From Phyllobacteriaceae bacterium (GTDB lineage Bacteria > Pseudomonadota > Alphaproteobacteria > Rhizobiales > Ancalomicrobiaceae): a stretch of 6,518 nt of DNA. A model generated the notes under the pieces. That model had not been told where the DNA came from. It saw nothing but the letters and a program-made list of their open reading frames with translations, and made no database searches. The stretch is from NCBI GenBank assembly GCA_012517025.1, contig JAAYVT010000107.1, positions 1-6,518 on the forward strand, written 5' to 3'. A program made the translations under genes and the position numbers. Shown in pieces: positions 1 through 5,735 of this stretch. How positions within the stretch are numbered: position 1 is the stretch's first letter; every line of letters begins with the position of its first letter.

Positions 1-431
1 GAGATCAGGTCGTCGGCATGTTGACGTCCGCGCGCACGACCATGCCGCGCCGGGATGGTGGCGGTCAGATCGAGATCTGGAGCGCCGGACGATCGAGCCG
101 CGGCGTGACGCTGAACATGAAATACGCCAGTTGGGCGCCGCTTCTGGAGTGCCAGGCCGTCGTCACCACCGTCGCCGCCGACAAGACCCGCGTCGAGCCG
201 GATTGCAGCGGAGCGGCCGCTTCGAACTCCGCCATCGGCAACACCCAGGCTCAGCTCCGCGTTCCGATGTTCGCGGAGCACATCGAGGCGACCTTGGCGA
301 AGCGGCCGTTCGACCGTGAAAAGGTCGATCGGGCGGAAAGCGCCGTGGTCATGCAGAATCTCACCGGCATGCAGCGGGAGGGGCTGCAGCGCTCCGTCGA
401 GGACCAGAAGGCGCGCGCCAAGTCCAACTGA
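1..431 (+). CDS. Hypothetical protein, C-terminal part (5' end outside window)
   Basis: The frame is open from base 3 to the TGA at 429-431, giving 142 residues with strongly G/C-biased third codon positions, so it is very likely coding. The first ATG is at 18, but the frame is open upstream of it and there is no convincing ribosome binding site in the few bases available, so the real start probably lies before the window. I do not recognise the family. The visible part has two cysteines about 18 residues apart (ECQ and DCS, near residues 50 and 68 of the visible part), which could form a disulfide if the protein is exported. Its C-terminal third is charged and probably helical, rich in Glu, Arg, Lys and Gln, ending in Lys-Ser-Asn. 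No catalytic motif or membrane segment is visible. It runs in the same direction as the downstream operon but is separated from it by about 225 bases that include putative control sequences, so it is probably a separate transcription unit. The function is unknown. Confidence 0.7.
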   Translation, partial: DQVVGMLTSARTTMPRRDGGGQIEIWSAGRSSRGVTLNMKYASWAPLLECQAVVTTVAADKTRVEPDCSGAAASNSAIGNTQAQLRVPMFAEHIEATLAKRPFDREKVDRAESAVVMQNLTGMQREGLQRSVEDQKARAKSN

Positions 432-455
432 GCCTTCGCCTCGACCTCCCACGGG

Positions 456-504
456 ACGACCGTCGGTCGCGTCGCGACGCCCTCGCGGGCGCGCCGGCGG
501 TCGT
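456..504. repeat. GC-rich inverted repeats with a 12-bp perfect palindrome
   Basis: ACGACCG (456-462) pairs with CGGTCGT (498-504). Between them sit a 5-bp hairpin, CGACC/GGTCG (457-461 and 465-469, 3-base loop), and a perfect 12-base palindrome, GCGTCGCGACGC (469-480). The block starts 25 bases after the stop codon of the upstream gene, so a transcript could fold here and slow or end transcription. No run of T follows, so it does not meet the usual picture of an intrinsic terminator. In DNA this rich in G and C short palindromes also arise by chance. The base pairing is directly visible; any role as terminator or protein site is a guess. Confidence 0.35.
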
Positions 505-511
505 GTGTTGC

Positions 512-567
512 GAATCGATCATTGATGTCTCATCAAGACTGATGTATCAAACATGATAATGGATGGG
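512..567 (+). promoter_or_regulatory. Probable promoter region of the hyf-like operon
   Basis: Bases 512-560 are 33 of 49 A/T, standing out sharply from the GC-rich surroundings and lying upstream of the first gene of the operon. GATAAT at 555-560 is a good match to a -10 hexamer. There is no good -35 hexamer 16 to 18 bases upstream: the sequence there is part of an inverted repeat, as often happens at activator-dependent promoters. If GATAAT is used, transcription would begin near 567 and leave a leader of about 90 bases before the hyfB start at 657. No sigma-54 element of correct spacing was found in the intergenic region. The identification rests on composition, position and one hexamer, so it is tentative. 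Confidence 0.4.
522..550. promoter_or_regulatory. Cluster of TGAT/ATCA half-sites, putative operator
   Basis: TTGATG (522-527) and CATCAA (531-536) form a perfect 6-bp inverted repeat around TCT. Directly after it come TGATG (540-544) and ATCAA (546-550), so four half-sites alternate in orientation, the first three starting exactly 9 bases apart. The half-sites resemble those of the Crp/FNR/FixK family (TTGAT...ATCAA), but the spacing is one base too long: there are five bases between TTGAT and ATCAA where the family has four. The centre of the first repeat lies about 38 bases before the start site predicted from GATAAT at 555-560, close to where class II activators bind. An FNR-like or other dimeric regulator is possible, but I cannot identify it. 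Confidence 0.4.
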
Positions 568-642
568 TGAGACGGGACTTTTCGGATTCGCGCGGTCCCT
601 CGTCGCCGATCGGTTCGGCCCTGTGCGTCAAACGCTTGCGGT

Positions 643-656
643 GGGGGGTGGCATCG
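643..656 (+). promoter_or_regulatory. Weak G-rich ribosome binding region of hyfB
   Basis: A run of G (643-648) followed by TGG lies about 8 bases before the ATG at 657. It is only a loose match to GGAGG, but nothing better precedes the alternative in-frame GTG codons at 567 and 648. It therefore supports the 657 start only mildly; the main argument is the family-like N-terminus. Confidence 0.35.
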
Positions 657-2666
657 ATGCCGCTCGTCGGGTTCTTCATCGGCGACGTCGTGTTGCTGGT
701 CGCGGGCGTCGCCGCCCTGATCTGGGGGCGGCATCGACGGGCTTCCGACGTCGTCCATGCCGTCACCTTCGCGACGTCGCTGCTGTCGTGCGGCGCGGCG
801 GCCCTGCATCTGCTGACCTCGGCGGCGCCGTCGACGCTGGTGCTGCCGCTCGGGCTGCCGTGGTCGGGAGCGCATTTCAGGATCGACGCGCTGTCGGCGT
901 TCTTCCTGGCGGTGGTCGACTTCGGCGCCGCCGCCGCCAGTCTCTATGCCGTCGGCTACGGTCGGCACGAGCACGAGCCGCGGCGGGTGCTGCCGTTCTT
1001 CCCGGTTTTCCTCGCCGGGATGAATCTCGTCGTGATCGCCGACGACGCCTTCGCCTTCCTGCTGGCGTGGGAGTTCATGTCGCTGGCCTCCTGGGCCTTG
1101 GTGATGGCGCATCATCGCGAGGCCGGGAACGCGCGCGCCGGGTTGGTCTACATCGTCATGGCGAGCGCCGGCACCTTCGCCCTGCTGCTCGCCTTCGGCC
1201 TGCTCGCCGGGCCCGACGGCGACTTCGCCTTCGCCGCCATCCGCGCCCACGAGCCGGCCGCGCCGGTGGCGGCGGCGATCCTCGGCTTGGTGCTGTTCGG
1301 GGCGGGGTCGAAGGCCGGGTTGGTGCCGCTCCACGTCTGGCTGCCGCTCGCCCATCCGGCGGCGCCGAGCCACGTCTCGGCGCTGATGAGCGGCGTCATG
1401 ACCAAGGTCGCGGTCTACGCCTTCGTCCGCGTGGTGTTCGATCTCCTCGGGCCGGCGGCGTGGTGGTGGGGCGTGCCGGTGCTGGTCTCCGGCGCGATCA
1501 CCGCGGTGGTCGGGGTGCTGCATGCGCTGGTCCAGTCCGACCTGAAGCGCGTGCTCGCCTATTCGACGATCGAGAACATCGGCGTCGTCTTCGTCGGCCT
1601 GGGGCTGGCGCTCGGCTTCCAGGCGAGCGGCTTCGTCGGCGCCGCCGCGCTGGCGATGACGGCGGCGCTCTATCACGTGCTCAATCACTCGCTGTTCAAG
1701 AGCCTGCTGTTCTTCGGCGCCGGCGCTGTGGTGACGGCGACCGGATCGCGCGACCTGGGGCGGATGGGCGGGCTCCTCAACCGCATGCCGCTGACCGGGT
1801 TCTTCATGCTGGTGGGCTGTGCCGCGATCTCGGCGCTGCCGCCGCTCAACGGCTTCGTCTCCGAATGGCTGGTGTTCCAGTCGATCCTGCTCAGTCCGGC
1901 GTTGCCGAGTTGGGCGCTGAAACTGTCGATCCCGGCCGCCGGCGCCATGCTGGCGCTCGCCGCGGCGCTCGCCGGGGCCTGTTTCGTGCGGCTCTACGGC
2001 ACCGCCTTCCTGGGGCGTCCGCGGGCGGCGGAGGCGGGCGAGGCGGTCGAGGTCGATCGCTTCTCGACGACGGTGATGGGTGGGCTCGCCGTCGCCTGCC
2101 TCCTCACCGGCATCTTCCCCGGGCAGGTGATCGACGCCGTCTCGCCGATCGTCTACGCCCTGATCGGCGCCGGCATGCCGACGCAGTCGACGCTGCCGTG
2201 GACGTCGATCGCGCCGATCGCCGAGAGCCGGAGCTCCTACAACGGGCTTCTGGTGTTCCTGTTCATCGTCAGCTCGGGTACGCTCGCCGCTTACGTCGTC
2301 CACCGGCTGGCCAGCAACGCGGTGCGCCGCGCTCCGGCCTGGGACTGCGGCTTCCCCGACGCCGATCCGCGCACGCAATATTCGGCCGAGAGCTTCGCCC
2401 AGCCGATCCGGCGGGTGTTCGGCTCCATCGCCTTTCGCGCCCGCGAGCGGGTCGACATGCCGGCGCCCGGCGACCTGCGGCCGGCCCGCCTCGACGTCGA
2501 CATGAAGGACCTCGCCTGGGAGTTCCTCTATGCGCCGCTGGTCGGGCTGATCGGGCGGCTGGCGCGCGGGTTCAACCGTGTCCAGCTCTTCACCATCCGA
2601 CAATATCTCGCCCTGGTCTTCGCGGCCCTGGTCTTCCTCCTGATGGTGCTGGCGTCATGGAGCTGA
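657..2666 (+). CDS. hyfB: Hydrogenase-4 subunit B-like membrane protein (NuoL/M/N-type antiporter subunit)
   Basis: This 669-residue polytopic inner-membrane protein is an Mrp-antiporter-like, proton- or sodium-translocating subunit; E. coli HyfB is close to the same length. The residues expected in a working channel are present: Glu139 in AWEFMSL, Lys219 in GSKAGLVPLH, Lys250 in MSGVMTKV, Lys297 in SDLKRVLAYSTIEN, His340 and His344 with Lys348 in the next membrane block, and Glu403 in NGFVSEW. After the antiporter core come a polar stretch with the HyfB/HycC-type motif WDCGF (Cys564) and SFAQPIRR, then a last membrane helix at about 649-669. The ATG at 657 is preferred because it puts the first membrane segment at the N-terminus. 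Starting at the in-frame GTG at 567 would add a polar 30-residue leader not seen in the family; a GTG at 648 is also possible. It is the first gene of the operon and overlaps hyfC by 10 bases. Confidence 0.93.
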   Translation: MPLVGFFIGDVVLLVAGVAALIWGRHRRASDVVHAVTFATSLLSCGAAALHLLTSAAPSTLVLPLGLPWSGAHFRIDALSAFFLAVVDFGAAAASLYAVGYGRHEHEPRRVLPFFPVFLAGMNLVVIADDAFAFLLAWEFMSLASWALVMAHHREAGNARAGLVYIVMASAGTFALLLAFGLLAGPDGDFAFAAIRAHEPAAPVAAAILGLVLFGAGSKAGLVPLHVWLPLAHPAAPSHVSALMSGVMTKVAVYAFVRVVFDLLGPAAWWWGVPVLVSGAITAVVGVLHALVQSDLKRVLAYSTIENIGVVFVGLGLALGFQASGFVGAAALAMTAALYHVLNHSLFKSLLFFGAGAVVTATGSRDLGRMGGLLNRMPLTGFFMLVGCAAISALPPLNGFVSEWLVFQSILLSPALPSWALKLSIPAAGAMLALAAALAGACFVRLYGTAFLGRPRAAEAGEAVEVDRFSTTVMGGLAVACLLTGIFPGQVIDAVSPIVYALIGAGMPTQSTLPWTSIAPIAESRSSYNGLLVFLFIVSSGTLAAYVVHRLASNAVRRAPAWDCGFPDADPRTQYSAESFAQPIRRVFGSIAFRARERVDMPAPGDLRPARLDVDMKDLAWEFLYAPLVGLIGRLARGFNRVQLFTIRQYLALVFAALVFLLMVLASWS

Positions 2667-3613
2667 TCGCCGATTTCTCGATCCAGATCGCCCAGATGCT
2701 GGTGGTGCTGCTGTCGGCGCCGCTGCTGACCGGGTTCGTCCGCAAGGTCAAAGCGCGGTTGTTGCGGAAGGCCGGGCCGCCGCTGCTGCAGCCCTACCGC
2801 GACCTGATCAAGCTGGCGCGCAAGGAGGCGATCGTCGCCGACGGCGCCTCGTGGCTGTTCCGGGTGGCGCCCTATCTGATCTTCGCGGCGACCTGGGTGG
2901 CGGCGGCGCTGGTGCCGACCTTCGCCACCGGGTTGCTGTTCAGCTGGTCGGCGGATCTGATCGCCATCACGGCGCTGCTCGGCAGCGCCCGGTTCTTCCT
3001 GGCGCTCGCCGGCATGGACGTCGGGACGAGCTTCGGCGGGCTCGGCTCCAGCCGCGAGATGATGTTCGCCACCCTCGCCGAGCCGGCGCTGATCATGATC
3101 GTGTTCTCGCTGGCGCTGATCGCCGGCTCGACCCAGCTGTCGACCGTCGCGGCCTTCATGCTGTCGCCGGAGGTCGGGCTGCGGGTGTCGCTGGCGCTGT
3201 CGCTGATCGCCCTGGTGATCGTGGCGGTGGCGGAGAACGCGCGCATCCCGGTCGACAATCCGGCCACCCACCTCGAGCTGACGATGGTGCACGAGGCGAT
3301 GGTGCTGGAATATTCCGGCCGCCATCTGGCGATGATCGAGCTGTCGTCGCAGCTCAAACTGCTGCTCTACGTCTCGCTGATCGCCTGCGTGTTCGTGCCG
3401 TGGGGGCTGGCGCCGGTGGCGGCGCACCTCGGCGCGCATCTCGCCGGCGCCGTCGCCTATGCCGGCAAGCTCGCTGCCGCCGGAGTGCTGCTCGCCTTCT
3501 TCGAGACCAGCGTCGCCAAGATGCGGGTCTTCCGCGTCCCCGACTTCCTCGGTGTGGCGCTGATGTTGGGACTGCTCGCCACCCTCCTGCGCTTCATGTC
3601 GAGAGGTTTGTGA
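2657..3613 (+). CDS. hyfC: Hydrogenase-4 subunit C-like / NuoH-like membrane subunit
   Basis: This 318-residue integral membrane protein belongs to the NuoH/HyfC/HycD family, which anchors the peripheral electron-transfer arm and begins the path coupling redox chemistry to ion pumping. Family motifs appear in order: GPPLLQPYRDLIKLARKE (residues 40-57), GMDVGTSFGGLGSSREM (119-135), and the acidic loop AENARIPVDNPATHLELT (192-209) followed by MVHEAMVLEYSG (210-221). The last two are the loops that in complex I contact the NuoB/NuoD module. Length matches E. coli HyfC closely. It starts with ATG inside the end of hyfB (10-base overlap) and has no clear ribosome binding site of its own, so translation is probably coupled to hyfB. 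The next gene starts one base after its stop. All the diagnostic loops are intact, so it should still dock a NuoB/NuoD-like arm. Confidence 0.94.
   Translation: MELIADFSIQIAQMLVVLLSAPLLTGFVRKVKARLLRKAGPPLLQPYRDLIKLARKEAIVADGASWLFRVAPYLIFAATWVAAALVPTFATGLLFSWSADLIAITALLGSARFFLALAGMDVGTSFGGLGSSREMMFATLAEPALIMIVFSLALIAGSTQLSTVAAFMLSPEVGLRVSLALSLIALVIVAVAENARIPVDNPATHLELTMVHEAMVLEYSGRHLAMIELSSQLKLLLYVSLIACVFVPWGLAPVAAHLGAHLAGAVAYAGKLAAAGVLLAFFETSVAKMRVFRVPDFLGVALMLGLLATLLRFMSRGL
3602..3606 (+). promoter_or_regulatory. Ribosome binding site of hyfE supporting a GTG start
   Basis: AGAGG within the last codons of hyfC lies 8 bases before GTG at 3615. It supports initiation at this non-ATG codon one base after the hyfC stop; no other start codon nearby gives a HyfE-like N-terminus. 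Confidence 0.6.
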
Positions 3614-3614
3614 C

Positions 3615-4277
3615 GTGGATCGGCTCGATTTCGACATCGCCCATCTGCTCGCCGGCGGTCTCGTGCTGGTCAGCTTCATGCTGCTCTACCAGGACCGGCT
3701 CTACGCGCTGTTGAACGTGTTCGCGCTGCAGGCGGTGGTGCTGGCGTTGTCGGTCGGCTGGCAGGCCCACGCCCAGGACGCGCCGCATCTCTACATCACC
3801 GCCGTCATCACCCTGACCTTCAAGGCCCTGGTCATTCCGGTGGCGCTGCATCGGATCGTCGCCCGCCTCGGCATCCACCGCGAGGTCGAGGCGATCGCCG
3901 GCGCGGTGCCCACCATGCTGGCCGGCATCGCCCTGGTGTCGCTGTCGATGGTCGTCATGCTGCGCGTCACCCAAGGGGCGGACGCGCTGGCGCGCGAGGA
4001 TCTCGCCTTCGCCCTGTCGGTGGTGCTGCTCGGGCTCCTGATGATGGTGACGCGGTCCAACGCGGTCAGTCAGGTGGTCGGCTTCATGTCGCTCGAGAAC
4101 GGGCTGATCCTGGCGGCGACCTGGGCCAAGGGGATGCCGCTGGTGGTCGAGATCTCAGTCGCCTTCTCGATCCTGATCGCGCTGATCGTGGTCGGCATCT
4201 TCCTGTTCCGCATCCGCGAGCGCTTCGACACCGTCGATCTGCACGCGCTCGACGAATCCCGGGGGAGCAAGCCATGA
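3615..4277 (+). CDS. hyfE: Hydrogenase-4 subunit E-like membrane protein (NuoK-like C-terminal half)
   Basis: This 220-residue hydrophobic protein is close in length to E. coli HyfE. It starts at GTG 3615, read as Met. The N-terminal half has several membrane helices and a short polar stretch with TLTFKALVIPVALHRI (67-81), typical of HyfE. The C-terminal half resembles NuoK: Glu161 in FMSLENGLILAA and Glu179 in LVVEISVAF occupy the positions of the two conserved membrane glutamates of NuoK (E. coli Glu36 and Glu72), which lie on the proton-transfer path. It ends with a basic and then acidic tail (FRIRERFDTVDLHAL) that recalls the NuoK C-terminus. It probably bridges HyfC and the antiporter subunits in the membrane arm. 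It follows hyfC by one base, and its TGA overlaps the hyfF ATG by four bases. No HyfD-type gene lies between hyfC and this gene, unlike the E. coli hyf operon. Confidence 0.92.
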   Translation: MDRLDFDIAHLLAGGLVLVSFMLLYQDRLYALLNVFALQAVVLALSVGWQAHAQDAPHLYITAVITLTFKALVIPVALHRIVARLGIHREVEAIAGAVPTMLAGIALVSLSMVVMLRVTQGADALAREDLAFALSVVLLGLLMMVTRSNAVSQVVGFMSLENGLILAATWAKGMPLVVEISVAFSILIALIVVGIFLFRIRERFDTVDLHALDESRGSKP

Positions 4278-5722
4278 CCGCCCCGTTCGTCGACGCCGTC
4301 CGCCTGATCCTGTTTCTGCCGGTCGTCACCGCCGTGGTGCTCGCGCTGCTGCCGAGCTATCGGCTGTCGGCACGGCTCAACATGGCGTCGAGCTTCGTGA
4401 CCTTCCTGGCCGCCGCGTCGCTGTTCCACACCCAGCCGCCGTCCGGGCATTATTTGCTGGTCGACGATCTCAACATCGTCTTCGTGGTGCTCAACACCTT
4501 CGTCGCATTCACCACCAGCGTCTTCAGCGCCAGCTACATCGCGCACGAATTGGAGATCGGGCGGCTCACCCCCTTCAACCTGCGCTTCTACCACACGCTC
4601 TATCAGGTGCTGCTCGGGGCGATGAACCTGGCGCTGGTCGCCAACAACGTCGGCCTGATGTGGGTGGCGATCGAAGTGGCGACGCTGACCACGGTGATGA
4701 TGGTCGGTCTCTATCGCACCGATCACGCGCTCGAGGCGGCGTGGAAGTACTTCATCCTCGGCAGTGTCGGCATCGCACTGGCGCTGTTCGGCACCATCCT
4801 GATCTACATGGCGGCCAAGCCGGTGGTCGGCGAGGGCATGAACGGCATGATCTGGACGGTGCTGATCGCCCACGTCGCCGAGTTCGATCCGGCGCTGCTC
4901 GATCTCGCCTTCGTCTTCCTGCTGCTCGGCTACGGCACCAAGGTCGGCTTGGCGCCGCTGCACGCTTGGCTGCCCGACGCCCATGCCGAGGGCCCGACGC
5001 CGATCTCGGCGGTGCTGTCGGGGTTGCTGCTCAACGTCGCGCTCTACGCGGTGCTGCGGTTCAAGCTGTTGATGGCGGCCAACCCGGCGGCGATGGCGCC
5101 GGGGCCGCTGTTGATGAGCCTCGGGCTGCTGTCGCTGGTCTTCGCCGCCTTCATGCTCTATCGGCGCAAGGACATCAAACGGATGTTCGCCTATTCGTCG
5201 ATCGAGCACATGGGGATCATCGCCTTCGCCTTCGGCATCGGCGGGCCGCTCGCCAATTTCGCCGGCCTGTTGCACATGACCATGCACAGCCTGACCAAAT
5301 CGGCGATCTTCTTCGCCGTCGGCCAGATCGCGCAGGCCAAGGGCACGCAGCAGATGGGCGAGATCCGCGGCCTCACCGTCTCCCATCCGGTACTCGGCTG
5401 GGGGCTGGTGGTCGGGATGGTGGCGATCGCCGGCTTGCCGCCGACCGGCGTCTTCATGAGCGAGTTCCTGACCGTCGGCTCGACCATCTCGCACGCGCCG
5501 CTGCTGGCGGTGCCGCTGGTGATCGGCCTGTTGGTCGCCTTCGGGGCGCTGATGTGGCGGCTGCACGGGCTCGCCTTCGGCGAACCGATCGGCGAGGCGG
5601 CGCCGGTGGAGGCGTCGTCGTTGCCGATGGCGACCCACCTCGGCCTGGTGCTGCTGGCCGGCGTGTGGTTGCCGCCGCCACTGGTCGCTTGGTTCCAGCA
5701 CGTCGCGGCGCTGCTGCGCTGA
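4274..5722 (+). CDS. hyfF: Hydrogenase-4 subunit F-like membrane protein (NuoL/M/N-type antiporter subunit)
   Basis: This 482-residue second antiporter-like subunit is a paralogue of HyfB that lacks its long C-terminal extension; it is somewhat shorter than E. coli HyfF. Channel residues seen are Glu134 (WVAIEVATLTT), Lys158 (AAWKYF), Lys223 with His230 (GTKVGLAPLHAWLPDAH), Lys302 (DIKRMFAYSSIEH), His334, His338 and Lys342 (LTKSAIFF), and Glu397 (VFMSEF). Where HyfB has Lys250, this protein has Asn254 (LLLNVALYAV), which I believe is normal for HyfF proteins. The ATG at 4274 overlaps the hyfE stop (ATGA) and is preceded by GGGGAG at 4262-4267 with a 6-base gap, a good ribosome binding site. 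It should form an ion-translocating module of the membrane arm beside HyfE. hyfG follows after 13 bases. Confidence 0.93.
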   Translation: MTAPFVDAVRLILFLPVVTAVVLALLPSYRLSARLNMASSFVTFLAAASLFHTQPPSGHYLLVDDLNIVFVVLNTFVAFTTSVFSASYIAHELEIGRLTPFNLRFYHTLYQVLLGAMNLALVANNVGLMWVAIEVATLTTVMMVGLYRTDHALEAAWKYFILGSVGIALALFGTILIYMAAKPVVGEGMNGMIWTVLIAHVAEFDPALLDLAFVFLLLGYGTKVGLAPLHAWLPDAHAEGPTPISAVLSGLLLNVALYAVLRFKLLMAANPAAMAPGPLLMSLGLLSLVFAAFMLYRRKDIKRMFAYSSIEHMGIIAFAFGIGGPLANFAGLLHMTMHSLTKSAIFFAVGQIAQAKGTQQMGEIRGLTVSHPVLGWGLVVGMVAIAGLPPTGVFMSEFLTVGSTISHAPLLAVPLVIGLLVAFGALMWRLHGLAFGEPIGEAAPVEASSLPMATHLGLVLLAGVWLPPPLVAWFQHVAALLR

Positions 5723-5725
5723 TCC

Positions 5726-5731
5726 GGGAGG
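5726..5731 (+). promoter_or_regulatory. Ribosome binding site of hyfG
   Basis: GGGAGG lies in the 13-base gap between hyfF and hyfG, 4 bases before ATG 5736. It fixes the hyfG start, which gives a NuoC-like N-terminal domain of expected length. Confidence 0.65.
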
Positions 5732-5735
5732 CGTC

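Noticed and set aside
499..511. Sigma-54-like element: GG, nine bases, then GC within TTGC
   Set aside because: The sigma-54 promoter needs ten bases between the GG and GC pairs; here there are nine, and the flanking consensus is poor.
567..656. Upstream GTG start for hyfB at 567, adding 30 residues
   Set aside because: The added segment is polar and basic, unlike family N-termini, lacks a ribosome binding site, and would make the protein longer than relatives.
649..663. TGGCAT...GC with GG-N10-GC spacing, a second sigma-54-like match
   Set aside because: It overlaps the hyfB start codon, so transcription would begin inside the gene, and the -12 part is CCGC instead of TTGC.
519..2603. A 694-codon open frame on the - strand opposite hyfB
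   Set aside because: Its product is full of Arg, Gln, His, Glu and Asp repeats typical of antisense translation of a membrane-protein gene, and hyfB on the + strand has clear homology.
563..3613. A 1016-codon open frame from ATG 563 that runs out of frame through hyfB and then in frame into hyfC
   Set aside because: Its first 698 codons are a shadow of hyfB caused by scarce stop codons in GC-rich DNA; the translation is Arg/Gly/Ala-rich with no family signature. Only the part from 2657 is hyfC.
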